A DNA stretch of 64,000 nt from Adineta steineri (taxonomy: Eukaryota; Rotifera; Eurotatoria; Adinetida; Adinetidae): contig CAJNOI010000262.1 in NCBI GenBank assembly GCA_905250115.1, positions 1 to 64,000 on the forward strand. Direction: 5' to 3'. Of this stretch, positions 12,247 to 25,062 are shown piece after piece. Positions within the stretch are counted from its first letter, which is position 1, and every line of letters begins with the position of its first letter. Both the position numbers and the translations under genes were made by a program. The notes beneath the pieces were generated by a model. It was not told the DNA's origin, did not search any database, and was given only the letters and a program-made list of their open reading frames with translations.

Positions 12247-15200
12247 ATGTCAACTACAACACGAATTATTGATGGCAAAGAAATTGCCAAGTAAGTTCAA
12301 AAAAAAAAATTTGTTCGATTAAATATTTAAATATATAATTTAGAAATATACGTGATAAATGTCGATTAATGATTGATGATTTACGTAAACAACAGAATGA
12401 TTTTAAACCCGGTTTTGCTGTTGTTCAAGTTGGTAATCGAGAAGATTCAAATGTTTATATAAGACATAAATTAAAAGCAGCAGAAGAAATTGGTATTGAT
12501 GCTCGTCTTGTTCGTCTAGATTCTTCAACAACAGAACGACAAGTTTGTTTAGAAAAAATCTTTTTCTATTTTATAATATTTATCTTTTTTAGTTAGTTCA
12601 ACAAATTGAAGATTTAAATAATGATCCAACAATACATGGTATTATTGTTCAATTACCATTTGATTCTGTTCAAACAATTGATGCTAATCGTATTGCAAAT
12701 ACTGTTTCACCAGATAAAGATATTGATGGGTAAAGACGAAAAGAAAAAGTTTAGTTTTTTATTTTCATATTAAATTCTTTAAATAGATTATCAGATCTTA
12801 ATGCAGGACTTTTATCACATGGAAATTTAGATAAATGTTTTGTTCCATGTACACCAAATGGTTGTTTAGAATTGATAAAATCAACAGGTAGAATTAATAG
12901 AAGAAAAACGTTTTTATCTATTAAAGATGTCTTTTTGATTAGGTACACAAATTGAAGGTGCAACAGCTGTTGTTGTTGGAAGAAGTAAAATAGTTGGTAC
13001 ACCAATGTTTGAATTACTTAAACATCATAGTGCAACTGTAACAATATGTCATTCAAAGACAAAAAATATTCAAGATATTGTATGAATATTAAAAAAAGAC
13101 TTTAGTTTTAGAAAAACGAAAATTTTGTTTTTTTTTCATTTTAGATAAAACAAGCTGAAATTGTTATTGCTTGTTTGGGTAAACCAAAATTTATTCAAGG
13201 TTCATGGCTTAAAGAAAATGCTGTAGTTATTGATTGTGGTATTACATCTATGCAAGGTATTTAATACATCGGATTCGATTTATAATTTTAAAACTACGAA
13301 TAATTTTAGGTGATAATGGTAAAACACGTCTATTCGGTGATGTTGATTTTGAATCATGTCAAGGCATTGCTTCATGGATAACTCCTGTTCCCGGTGGTGT
13401 TGGTCCGATGACAGTCGCTTTACTTATGTAAGCTTTTCTATATTGAAAAAAAACCTAATCTTTGAAAACTATTTTTCTTTATTCACAGGCAAAATACACT
13501 TACGGCTGCACAACGCTATCTAAATACTTATTCTCCATTACAATGGAATTCTATGACTTATTTACCGCTTGCACTTGAAGCACCTGTTCCATCTGATTTG
13601 GAGATTGCAAAAAAACAAATTCCAAAAGATATTCAACAATTAGCACGTGAAATTCATTTACATAATAATGAATTGGAATTATATGGAACAAAGAAAGCAA
13701 AAATAAAACTTAACGTACTTGAACGTTTACGAAATGCACCAAATGGAAAATATGTTGTCGTATCTGGTATAACACCAACACCATTAGGTAAATAGCAATA
13801 AAAATCTCGCTTCAGATAAAATCATTTTGATTCTTTTTTTTTTTAAGGTGAAGGTAAAAGTACAACAGCAATTGGTCTTTGTCAAGCACTTGGTGCACAT
13901 TTAAAAAAGAATGTTATTGGTTGTTTACGTCAACCTAGTCAAGGACCAACATTTGGTAGATATTTATATCTAGTTATAATCATCAATAAATATTGTTTTT
14001 TGTTTTAATTAGGTATCAAAGGTGGCGCAGCGGGTGGTGGTTATTCACAAGTTATTCCTATGGAAGAATTTAATTTACATTTAACTGGTGATATACATGC
14101 AATAACAGCTGCAAATAATCTATTAGCAGCACAAATTGATGCTCGAATGTTTCATGAAAATACTCAAAATGATCAACAATTATTTAATCGTCTTGTACCA
14201 ACAATAGATAGTAAACGAAAATTTTCACCTATTCAACAAAAACGTTTAAATAAATTAAAAATTAATAAAACTGATCCAATGACATTAACTACAGATGAAA
14301 TTACAGCATTTGTTCGTTTAAATATTGATCCATCAACAATAACATGGCAACGTGTTGTTGATACAAATGGTAAAATTTTATAGGAAATGAAAAGATAAAG
14401 TTATGTTTATTTTCTATTTAGATCGTTTCTTACGTAAAATAACAATTGGACAAGCAGCAACAGAAAAAAATTTTACACGAGAAACAAATTTTGATATAAC
14501 TGTTGCAAGTGAAATAATGGCTGTTCTAGCATTAACAAGTTCATTGGGTGATTTACGTGAACGATTAGGTAAAATGGTTGTTGCATCTAGTCGAGATGGT
14601 GTACCTATTACAGCTGATGATCTTGGTGTTGGTGGAGCATTAGCTGTACTTATGCGTGATGCAAGTATGTCATTTTCTTATTCATTTAACTGATAGAAAA
14701 AATAAAATGTACTTTAGTTAAACCAACATTAATGCAAACATTGGAAGGCACACCTATTCTTGTGCATGCAGGACCATTTGCAAATATTGCACATGGAAAT
14801 TCATCGATTTTAGCTGATCAAATAGGCTTAAAATTAGTTGGAGCTGATGGATATATTGGTATGTATGAAGAAAATATATCTTATTTAGTGAAGCTAGTCG
14901 AGATAATGACAAGCTACAAAAAACATGATTTTATACGAATATTTGAATAGAAAACGCATTACTACAATATAGTTTAGCCCAGCTAAATGTATCTTCTGAA
15001 AATTATAAATCAATTATTATCTTCTAGCTTCGACAATGCTTAAATTAATAATTCGTTGGTAAGAAACAATGTAAGACTTTGTTTGAGTATATAACATAGT
15101 GTGTAGAAAACTTAAAACTACTACTAATCTACATCAAAATTATTCAATGTTTGTTTGAAAATCTAATTATCTTTCTATTTCATTTTAGTAACCGAAGCTG

Positions 15201-16368
15201 GTTTTGGTTTTGATATTGGTTGTGAAAAATTTATGGATATTAAATGTCGTTATTCTGGTTTGATACCAAATTGTGTTGTACTTGTTGCAACAATGCGTGC
15301 ATTAAAAGTACATGGTGGTGGACCCAAAGTTGAAGCAGGTACACCATTACCTCCAGAATATACACAAGAAAATTTACCATTACTTGAACGTGGTACACAA
15401 AATTTAGTTAAACAAATTCAAAATGCACAATATTTTGGTGTAAACGTTGTAGTTGCAATCAATAGATTTAAGTAATGATGAATATTTTTCGACTATGATC
15501 TTTTTTTTCATATTTGACTTACTATAGAACGGATACACAAGCAGAAATTGATTTAGTTAAACGTATTGCTATAGAAAATGGAGCTACGGATGCTGTCATG
15601 GCTGATCATTGGGCAAAAGGTAAAAACATATAACTTTCATATCAGTTTTGTTTGTAGACTATATGAACTTTGTCTTGGACTCAAAATCTTTTCATCAACT
15701 TTTTAAAAATGTATTTTTGAAATAATTTTAAAAATCTTGAGAGTAAGTGTGGGTAACGGATGTATGTAATAGTTGCACTCACACCCGCACCCACCCAGAT
15801 CCAAACCCATATCCACACCCAGTTAAAATCTAAGTCTTCTTTATATTTAATTTTTTTTGTAATTTTAAATAGGAGGAAGTGGAGCAACTGATTTGGCTCG
15901 TGCTGTTGAAAAAGCATGTTTACAAAAACCTGATTTTAAATTTTTATATGATCTACAAGTAAAATATTTTTTTTAATCGATTATTTCTTCTAGAAAAATT
16001 TTCTTAATATTTTATAGTTACCTATTGAAGAAAAAATTCGTATTATTGCTCAAAAAATCTATGGTGCTGATGATATAAAACTTTCTGAAATGGCTGAAAA
16101 ACGTATACAATTATTTACTCAACAAGGTTTTAATGATTTACCAATATGTATGGCTAAAACACATCTATCACTTTCACATGATCCATCATTGAAAGGTTGT
16201 CCAAAGAATTTTATTTTACCTATACGTGATATACGTGCTAGTATTGGTGCTGGTTTTCTTTATCCATTAGTTGGTGAAATGTCAACTATTCCAGGTTTAC
16301 CAACACGTCCATGTTTCTATGATATTGATATTGATCCAATAACTGAAGAAATCTATGGACTCTTTTAA
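12247..16368 (+). CDS. MTHFD1: Trifunctional C1-tetrahydrofolate synthase, cytoplasmic
   Basis: Sixteen exons in frame give 935 aa, the length of human MTHFD1: 12247-12290, 12344-12542, 12593-12729, 12787-12887, 12943-13079, 13145-13256, 13310-13427, 13489-13787, 13848-13955, 14013-14369, 14422-14664, 14718-14858, 15189-15471, 15528-15619, 15873-15958, 16018-16368. Residues 1-300 are the methylene-THF dehydrogenase/cyclohydrolase: the YIRHK catalytic Tyr/Lys pair, PDKDIDG, the NADP fold GRSKIVGTP and [10 protein letters not shown]. From about 310 on is formyl-THF synthetase: P-loop [32 protein letters not shown] and [15 protein letters not shown]. It interconverts one-carbon units for purine, thymidylate and methionine synthesis in the cytosol. 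No mitochondrial presequence is seen at this start. An intron near 15770-15825 carries C-rich simple sequence. All checked catalytic motifs are intact. Confidence 0.97.
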
Positions 16369-16827
16369 TACTATTACTACTACTTCCTATTGATCTTTAG
16401 TTTTGCAATAGATACTTGTTAGATAGTTTATATGGTGATGGTTAAAAATATTGTTTTTGTTTTAGATTATTGTTTTCTAGATAGAGATAGACTAGATTAA
16501 AATCCATTCCATAAATGAAATCAGTCACAGAATTGAATTTGAAAATTTTTGATACTAATAATTATGAATAAAATTCATTTGTAATTCAATTATTACAAGA
16601 TTAAGATCAAGAATGGCTGAATAATACATCTATTACATTATATCGAAAGAAATATATTTAAAACACAAAATAGTAGAGATTTTGAAAGTATCATAAAATC
16701 GAGTTCACTGTGTTCTTCTTCTCATTCGATCTAAAATTCATCTCATTGTTAAATAAATCTATCGGTCACAAAAACGTTATTTAAACATTCTCTAAATTAG
16801 ATAAATCTTTGTTTTTGATATTTTCAG
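16369..16827. other. Spacer between MTHFD1 and PP5
   Basis: AT-rich, 459 bp, containing the MTHFD1 3' UTR (AATAAA near 16567) and the PP5 promoter and 5' UTR. A TTTTCAG just before the PP5 start at 16828 could be a splice acceptor. Nothing else is visible. Confidence 0.5.
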
Positions 16828-18879
16828 ATGGCAACTATAAGTGATACAGATTTAACTAAAAAATTAGAAGACAGTAATTTACAAGCATCAACAACTGAAA
16901 AAGATACAGCTAATACTATAAAAACTCAAGCTAATGAAGCATTCAAAAGTAAAATCATTTTTATTCATAATCTTTTTTTTTCTATAAAATTCTATAAAAA
17001 TAGATTGTGATTATGAGAAAGCAATTGAACTCTATACAAAAGCTATTGAAATTCATCCGGATGCAATTTTATATTCGAATCGAAGTTTTGCTTATCTTCG
17101 TCGTGAATGGTATGGTTATGCATTAATCGATGCTAAAAAAGCATTAGAATATGATCCAAAATATATAAAAGTATTTTATTTAAATTTTGAATAAAAGAAT
17201 ATTCTTTTTTTTTCTTCTTCCTAAGGCATATTATCGACGAGCATCTGCTCATATGGCATTAGGAAAATATCCATCAGCATTATCTGATTATGAATACGTA
17301 AAAAAAGCTTGTCCAAATGATAAAGATGCAACATTAAAATATGAGGAATGTAAAAAAATTGTCACACGTATTCGTTTTGAAAAAGCTATTGCTGTTGATG
17401 ATTCAGGAAAATCTGTTGCTAATCAAATCGATCTTAGTTCTATGCGTATGTAATTTTTATTCACGTAAAATAATATATTTATGCGATATATTTTCAGCTG
17501 TGGAAACTGAATATGATGGCCCACATTTAGAAGGTGATGGTCGTGTTACAAAAACATTTATGCAAGCACTTTTACCTTATTTTGAAAAGCAAAAAAAACT
17601 CCATAAAAAATATGCTTATCAGGTTTAGAAGAAAACAAGATATACATTTGTTAGGTTATAGAAATTTTTCATTTAGATTATTCTACAAATACTTTCGATA
17701 TTTAAATCATTACCAACATTAATTGATGTAACTGTGCCGCCTGTAAGTTTGTTTTTGTCATAAAATTATAATTATTAAATTGTTTTTTTCAGAAACATAA
17801 ATTTACTATTTGCGGAGATATTCATGGACAATTTTATGATTTATTAAATATTTTTAAATTAAATGGATTACCATCAGATGAGAATCCTTATGTAAGTTTA
17901 TGCAATAAATTAATCTAAGAGAAATTTTTATTTGTTTAGTTATTCAATGGTGATTTTGTTGATCGTGGTTCATTTAGTATGGAATGTATTCTTACTTTAT
18001 TTGGCTTTAAAGTACTCTATCCAAATCATTTCTTTCTTGCTCGAGGTAAATATTGAATAATATAATTTTTGAAATGATTTTCTTTTTTTTATTTTAGGTA
18101 ATCATGAATCAATAACAATGAATCAAATGTATGGATTTGAAGGTGAAGTTAAAGCGAAATATACTGTACAGATGTTTCAATTATTTACGGAAGTTTTCAA
18201 TTATTTACCCTTAGCACATTGTATTAATAATAAAGTACTTGTAAGTACAAGTGTATTAAAGAATTACAAATCAAAATCTATCATGAGTGTTTTTTTTCTC
18301 TCAATATTTAGGTAATGCACGGTGGACTATTTAGTAAGGATGATGTTACATTAAAAGATATTCGCGCTGTTGATCGCGTTCGACAACCACCTGAAGATGG
18401 ACTAATGTCTGAAATATTGTGGAGTGATCCACAACCACAAAATGGACGATCGGAAAGTAAACGTGGCGTTGGTAAATATCCCCAAAAATAAAATACTCCT
18501 CATTTTTATATACAAATTTTCTATTATAGGTCTTCAATTTGGACCTGATGTAACGGAACGTTTTCTTAAATTAAATAATTTAGAATATGTTGTTCGTAGT
18601 CATGAAGTTAAACAAGAAGGCTATGAATTAGCTCATAATGGTAATTAACAATCGTTATTAATAATCTTTTTCATATATAGATTTAAATTTATTTTAGACA
18701 AATGTATTACTATCTTTTCCGCACCGAATTATTGTGATACAATGGGAAATAAAGGTGCTTTTATAACTATAACTGGTGATAATGTAACACCAAAATTTAC
18801 ATCCTATACAGCTGTATCACATCCAGCCGTTCGACCAATGATGTATGCTAATCAATCGTCATTGTTTGGTTTGATGTAA
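16828..18879 (+). CDS. PPP5C: Serine/threonine protein phosphatase 5
   Basis: Eleven exons in frame give 499 aa, the human PP5 length: 16828-16948, 17004-17170, 17226-17445, 17498-17622, 17677-17742, 17793-17891, 17940-18045, 18098-18240, 18312-18471, 18530-18640, 18698-18879. Three N-terminal TPRs are visible (for example [20 protein letters not shown] and [20 protein letters not shown]); in PP5 they bind the Hsp90 MEEVD tail and block the active site at rest. The catalytic domain has the PPP signatures [16 protein letters not shown] and RGNHES, then VMHGGLF and SAPNYCD, so metal and phosphate ligands are intact. It dephosphorylates Hsp90 client kinases and receptors in cytosol and nucleus. 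Exon 5 is only 66 nt and has a weak branch region, but its product ([20 protein letters not shown]) matches the family. Confidence 0.96.
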
Positions 18880-19264
18880 AAAACCAAAATTCTTGACAAT
18901 AAGCATCGAGTTTTTTTTTATAATGAATATTGATATAGTCCGGTGTGTCGTATTTCTTTTTATTTGTTTTTCTTTTTCTTCTTCTTCTTTACCTTACGTA
19001 TCAAAGTCTCGTACCATGTCTACCTCATTTTTGACATGCTTCATGAATTCTAATAGCACTTAAATTCCTTTTTTATAGGAGATTTTTTCATATTCAAACA
19101 ATAAAAACAAAAATCGAGTTTTTATAGTAGAAATATTTTCTCTATTCTATTTGATGTAATGCATAGATCGAAAAGAGAATTGTCTATTTCAATGCTTATA
19201 TAGCAAAACATATAAACGATTTTATTCTAATGAAAAACAAAAATCAAAAGTTTAGTTCGTTTTT
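18880..19264. other. Convergent spacer, PP5 and B-box gene
   Basis: Joint 3' UTR region, T-rich, with a CTTCTTCTTC tract near 18978. A candidate polyadenylation signal (ATAAAAAC) is near 19101. No gene seen. Confidence 0.45.
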
Positions 19265-20581
19265 TCAACGTCCATTCGGTGAAAGTGCTTCATCTTTAAC
19301 TGATATGTTGGGCTTATGTTCAGTCGGATTGATAGCACTTGTAATTGGTGGAGTATTATCAACTAGAATAAATAATTAATAGACATAATATTGATATTCA
19401 AATTTACCTGTTCTTTGTACTGAAATCGATTCAATAAATGGTATAGCTAAATCTTTAACAAATTCAAATCCTTCATATGAAATCATTGTTTTATCATTAT
19501 ACCAAGTAAGTACAGTAGTTGGATTGATAAATTGATGATTGAGAAAAAATTGTAGTAGAAATGTCATCATTTCTGTTGCTGGAATATAATTATTTATATT
19601 TTTCTTGAATATCGATTGGAATGTGTATTTGGACTCATTCATTAAGATATCATAAAAAAATCCTTGTATAGCAACAATAATATCAAAATCGGTTTTTTGC
19701 CTTAAGAAATATTGTTGAATAGTTGATAAGTGTGCAGTAAGAAAAGCAACTTTCGTGTTTATATTCTGGTGTCTATGCCAAGCTGCTAGATATGAACATA
19801 CAAGATTAGAGAATTCAAAAGATCCTCGTTGATTCTAATAATAATAAAAAAGAGATAAGAATATATAAAGTATTATTAATTAACTTACACGAATGTAAAT
19901 GTTAATCTGATTTTTAGATTCTTCTACTGGTGATATAAATTTAAACATTTCGACAAGTCGTCGTAGAGGACGACAAAAATTTAAATGAACAGTAGTAATT
20001 GGTAGTGATACTGATGAAGTTATTTTTCTTTTTTTTGTTGGTTGATGAGTTAAGGAAATTGTTGGTTGAGAATCATCTTGTCTTAAAGTCATTGTTGGTA
20101 ATCTTGGAAAAGTATATTTTATATTTTTAAGGTCTTTTTCTACATCTTGCATTGTATTTTCAACAAGATTAAGTATACTTATAACAGAATTCGGTTGACT
20201 TTCTAATAATCGAAGTGGTTCTCGAGCATCAACTTCTAATTTATTGAATAGATTTTTATAAGAATTTTGTACATCTTGTTGTTGCAATGTAATCAATTGC
20301 AATTGTCGTTGATAGCTTTGTTCAATTTTAGTAAACTGTTCTGTTCGCCATTGAGTTAATGATGTTAGTGTATCATGATATAGCATACGATTCTTTTCAG
20401 TATCTTCTTTCAAATGTTGATAAGTTATATTAAGTTCATTCGAAAGTTTTTGAATGTTAACAGAAAGAATTTGATTATGATCAGTAATATGTTGAAAACA
20501 TAATCGACGGTTACAATGTAAACAAATAGCTGATTGAAAATTGGTACATAAACATGGTTCTTCACATCTATAATTTGTCAT
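19265..20581 (-). CDS. B-box / coiled-coil / W2-like protein, copy 1
   Basis: Three exons in frame, 405 aa: 19889-20581, 19408-19834, 19265-19362. Residues 1-45 look like a B-box zinc finger: CEEPCLC, then CLHCNRRLCFQH and a second His in ITDHNQ. Residues about 50-190 are a coiled coil (KLSNELNITYQHLKEDTEKN onward). A basic patch (PTKKRKI) may be a nuclear signal. The C-terminal 170 residues are helical, with VCSYLAAW near the start and MMTFLLQFFLNHQFI, LTWYNDK and then LAIPFIESI. I read this as an eIF4G/eIF5-type W2 HEAT domain (family pattern: an acidic or aromatic WY/W-E helix, then a PF-x-x-W/S-L helix). No RING is present, so it is not a complete TRIM ligase. A close relative lies at 23667-25062. 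Function unknown; a translational role is only inference. Confidence 0.8.
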
Positions 20582-21552
20582 TCTAAAACTATATTAATAA
20601 AAAATAAAATATATATAAATCATTATGAGACGATATATACAGAAAAACAAACTGAATATCATTGATATACCTCGACTTATCTAGGAGAAGAATAAGAAAA
20701 GAACGAAAACAAACTTTATGCATGACAAAATATTGATAGAAATAAAAATATTATTAGATTATTTATATAATGTTTCACATTCAGAGTATGAGTAATGCAA
20801 GAAAATTTGCCACTCAGTATCTTAAAAACTTAAGTTATGTAGTTTTATTATCGATTTCAAATTTCGATAATTTTCTCTCTGGTTATCATCGTTCTAATTT
20901 TCTTATCTTCCTAGACAATAACTCAAAATAGTCTATGAAACATTTTACCTATATTTTTCTTATTAAAGAAATGACATGACCGTCGTTAGTGAGGCAAATC
21001 ATCAGAGGTAAAAAAAACTACTTACTCACCTCATTCGTCTGGGAGAAAAAACTTTGAATAAATTTTTATGATTGAACAGAAGCGTAGTCCTTTTAGTTGA
21101 ATGAAAGGAGAGAGTATTCAAATTCTTCTCAATAGATTGATCTGTTCATAATGATCTAATGAACGTAATTTTACAATATAACGATTATAATATTGCTTAT
21201 ATAAGATGAATCACTTCTACCGTTCGCTCGGTGTTTATTGCACATCATGGTCATCGAAGAGGAAAGATATATAATGATTTATCATATAATACGAAGAAAC
21301 GATCGAAAAGTAAATATATACAGCAGTAAAATAACACCATCTATTGGTCTACAAGGATGACTAGTTTTTATGCATATAAGAAAATAAAAATAAAAGTAAC
21401 ATGTGCCTATAATATATCACCTATACTAGTTTGACGTCAAATGCAGAATGAAAATTTGATTTTTTGACCGTGTAATATTCGTACGACGTAATTAAAAAAA
21501 AATCAAATTTTTATCCTGAATTCAACGTTAGGCGACTATAGTATATAGCGAC

Positions 21553-21945
21553 CAGTGATACCAACTGTCATAGTCAGAAAACCGGAATTCTAATGTGAAA
21601 ATCCGGAAAATTCCGGAAACTTTTTTTTGTTCAATCCGAAAAGGTTTTTAACAGTTAATTTCTATCGGCTAAGATCAGTTTCTCTGAATCTTGTTCTCAA
21701 TTATACCGCTTATTATTTCAAAAAACACATGTTTCAATACATCAAAAGAAAATCAACATCAAAATTCAGAATATAATAAGCTAAATATATAAGAGATATA
21801 AGCCACTGAGCCGTTGTCAAATAAAAAATTTTATTGAGTATTAACAGATAAATATAATTTAGTTCAATAAAAATAATCTAGAATCCGGAAAAAAGTGGGA
21901 AAATCCGGAATTTTTCTGAAAAAACCGAAAGAGTTGGCAACACTG
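21553..21945. mobile_element. hAT-like MITE, copy 2 of CAGTG family
   Basis: A 393-bp element beginning CAGTGATACCAACTGT and ending AGAGTTGGCAACACTG. It is flanked by a perfect 8-bp duplication, atagcgac, at 21545-21552 and 21946-21953. It is related to 10594-10953 along its whole length and has an extra segment of CCGGAAAATTCCGG type near the left end that explains most of the size difference. The perfect duplication suggests younger insertion than copy 1. Confidence 0.9.
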
Positions 21946-22651
21946 ATAGCGACTGTCAATATTAATCGTTTATCCAGTTATATTTCTTTGTTAGAGCTGT
22001 TTACTATATCAAAATATATGTAAAATTGTCTTCCTTATTTATTTCTTTGAACAATTTAGACATTCATTAATACTACACATAATTGTATAAAATAATTAAT
22101 CTCTTCTGAAGATGAGCAATAATGATCATTTAGATTTAACAAAGAAATTGCCACCACTATTTTCAAAATTTCGATTTTATCATTCAACTTATAATCGATA
22201 CCACTGATATTAAGAAAAATATAGATGTGCTCATGTTTACAACATATTAGTGAGAAATTATAGTCAGTTTATTGTATTTTATATTCATAGGCAAAATCTA
22301 AGATCAAAACTCTTTATTTTTATAGATTAACTACAATTATTTACGAGAATTATAGAAAATAACATAAGACAGATAATTTCATATTCACAATCGCTACAGC
22401 TGTATTCTTTCCTGTATACGTACATCTGTGGAATATGACGAAGATATATAAGAGTTTTTTTTGTATAATTCATTTGAATGAAAAGTAAATGCGTTACTCA
22501 CTATATCTGCCATTGCTATATTACATTTTTTCTTCTTACATATACTTTTTATAACTAGTAGTACAAACGACAGATATATGCAATATGTCAGGATGTGATT
22601 TGATGTGTAACGACCGATGTATAAAAAGAAAAAGTAAACAAAAACTAATCA

Positions 22652-22880
22652 CAGGAGTGCAGAATACGCCCATTTGCGGGAACGCGCGTTCGGGAAAATT
22701 TTTATATCGGGAAATAATAAGGAAATTTTTTTAGATGAAAATATTTTTTTGTATACAAATGATCCGATATATTCATTAGGATAGAGTATGTCTAACATAT
22801 CGTAGTCTCTTCTTTCTTTTCATTTTTTTTACTTAAATACTGAAAAATTCTTCGTTTTTACGAAAGATTCTGCACCCCTA
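22652..22880. mobile_element. hAT-like MITE of YAGRGGTGCAGAAT family, long form
   Basis: A 229-bp element beginning CAGGAGTGCAGAATA and ending GATTCTGCACCCCTA, with inverted termini. It is flanked by a perfect 8-bp duplication, actaatca, at 22644-22651 and 22881-22888. The left third is GC-rich (GCGGGAACGCGCG). Its ends match the 78-bp element at 35065-35142. Non-coding. Confidence 0.85.
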
Positions 22881-23666
22881 ACTAATCATTTCCTATCAAA
22901 CGGATGTATTTAATAACAGAACTATATGTATTATCAATTTTAAATAAAACAGTCGTCTTTTTAATTATTCAGTGATCGATAATGTTACTACTATTAATAT
23001 TGCATACAATACGATTCGACAAATGCCACATGACTTTTTTATTTGATAATATGTCTAATTAAGAAACTTATTTATCAACATAAAATATAGACGATAAATT
23101 GACACTTAATTCATGAGAAGTTTTCAAATGTTTGATTATTACTGCAAAGATTGAAAATAGTATATAAGTACCGGCATTTTTCAATCAATTTAGATAAGTA
23201 TAGATTTCGTAGAAGTTTAAATCATTTTACTAATCGGTTCATAACTTTTTGCTGATATTATACGTAACGTATACCTATAATTGATTGTAGAATATTTCAA
23301 AGTACACACCTTTGAAATCAAAACAGCAAATTTTCACTTGCATTCGTCATTACCATCTACTGCTGAGTTTCAATTAATCTCAATGTCGTTTTTCAAAACG
23401 TCGATGAATGACTGATATATTAGTTAAAAGATGATTTCCTAGTTTAATATATACTAGTAAATCTAAATCGATTACTGTCGATTGTTATTTATTTGATTAG
23501 ATTTTGTATGTCATCTTATGTTTTTTTCTTTCTATCATCATTAGAATATGTAATTTATTAATAATTGGTTTAAACAAAAAACGTTTTATACATCTGTTAC
23601 TGTTTCTATAAGTTTTACATGTAATTTAATGAAACAATGACACAAAAATATAGTCTTCAAATAAAT

Positions 23667-25062
23667 TCATTCTGTTTCATCTATACAGAACATTTTTTCA
23701 TGCTTCACTTCAGTAGAATTCATTGGATTTGATTTTTTTACATTAGAATCTAAAATAGTAATATATAATTATAAATGATCTTTCATAATAAATATATTTA
23801 CTGGATTCATCTGTCCAAAGTGAGTTAATAAATGGTGCAGTCATTTGTTTTGCACCATCGAAACCTGTATAAGCATTGATATCTTTATTATAATACCAGT
23901 GAGATATTTGATGTACACTAATACATTGATGATCAACAAAAAAATGTAATAAAAATGTCATTAATTGTCCTATATTGAATAATAAACATATATTATTATT
24001 ATGAATAAAGAATTAAACTTTAATTTACTTTTATTTTCAGAAATTGTATGATTATAAAAGAATGCATGTATACCTACTAAAGCAATATAATTATCAATAT
24101 CAATCGGAATATGTTTCATAATAGTTGACATATGTTCTTTTAAAATGATAGATTTATGTTCAATTTTAGAGCATCTATACCAGGCTGTTAGATATGAACA
24201 GACAAAAACAGGTAACGGAAAACCGGCGTTGTTCTTCCATTATGAAAGAATTATCTTTAAAAAAATAGAATATTAATAGATTGACTTACTTTAACATAGT
24301 CATCAAGGTCATGCTTGCTTTGTACGATATGTGATACATCACTAAACATGTCAACAAGACGTCTAAACGAACGATATTTTCCTAGACATATATAACGAAG
24401 CGATGGCCACTTGAAGTTAACAGAAAATCTTTTGGATGGTCGGTGAGTACCTGATGTATGAAATATAGTGGAACTACACAGTTAATTTAAGTTTTTACTC
24501 GGATCATACTCGATAATGTTATATCCTTTGAAGATGTTGACGAAGTATCTGTCAAGTTACATCGTACATCAACCGATGGCAAAGTTAAGACGTTCCAGTG
24601 TAATTGTGCAGCCTGATCTCGTATTTTCTGTATTGTTTGTTCAATATGAGTAAGTACGGTAGCACCAGTAGTTTGTTGAGCTTGGATAACTTCTAATGGT
24701 TTCCGAGCGTCATCATCAAGCTTTTTAATTAACTCATAATGAAGTGTATTTAACGCTTCCTGTTGCGATTCAACATGTTGTAAATAATTATTATAGGCTT
24801 GTGTAATATTTTCTACTTGTTTTGCTCGCCATTCAGCAAGATCCACTAAGACAGTTTGATATATATCTCTGGTTTTTTCATATTCATTATTAATATGTCC
24901 AGTAACCAATACAATTTCATGTGAAAGATTTCGAATATTATCAGAATTAACTTGATTATGTTGTGCAATATGTAATATACATAATCGACGATTGCAATGT
25001 AAACATATAGCTGACTGATAATTATTACATACAGTTCCTTCTTCACATAAATAGTTTGTCAT
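23667..25062 (-). CDS. B-box / coiled-coil / W2-like protein, copy 2
   Basis: Five exons in frame, 389 aa: 24510-25062, 24290-24450, 24029-24233, 23802-23969, 23667-23749. The order matches copy 1: B-box (CEEGTVC, CLHCNRRLCILH, AQHNQ), coiled coil to about residue 160, basic linker, then an SFRRLVDMF segment that pairs with PLRRLVEMF in copy 1. The C-terminal helical domain holds VCSYLTAWYR, then LMTFLLHFFVDHQCI, HWYYNKD and YTGFDGAKQMTAPFINSLW. The last stretch resembles the eIF4G C-terminus (GKGVALKSVTAFFKWL), which supports the W2 call. Intron positions partly agree with copy 1: the junction before VCSY and the one after the PFI helix are shared, while two introns are unique to this copy. 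The acceptor at 24234-24235 follows GGAAG and lacks a pyrimidine tract, but it restores the shared junction. Confidence 0.78.

Larger units (their letters stand above)
20582..23666. other. Intergenic region with two hAT-like MITEs
   Basis: About 3.1 kb between the two B-box/W2 genes. It holds the promoter of copy 1, then elements at 21553-21945 and 22652-22880. The remainder is AT-rich without recognisable coding sequence. Confidence 0.55.

Noticed and set aside
19230..19379. Plus-strand 49-codon frame with a hydrophobic C-terminus, like a small membrane protein
   Set aside because: It is antisense to the last exon of the B-box/W2 gene (19265-19362), whose frame and position match the paralogue's last exon.
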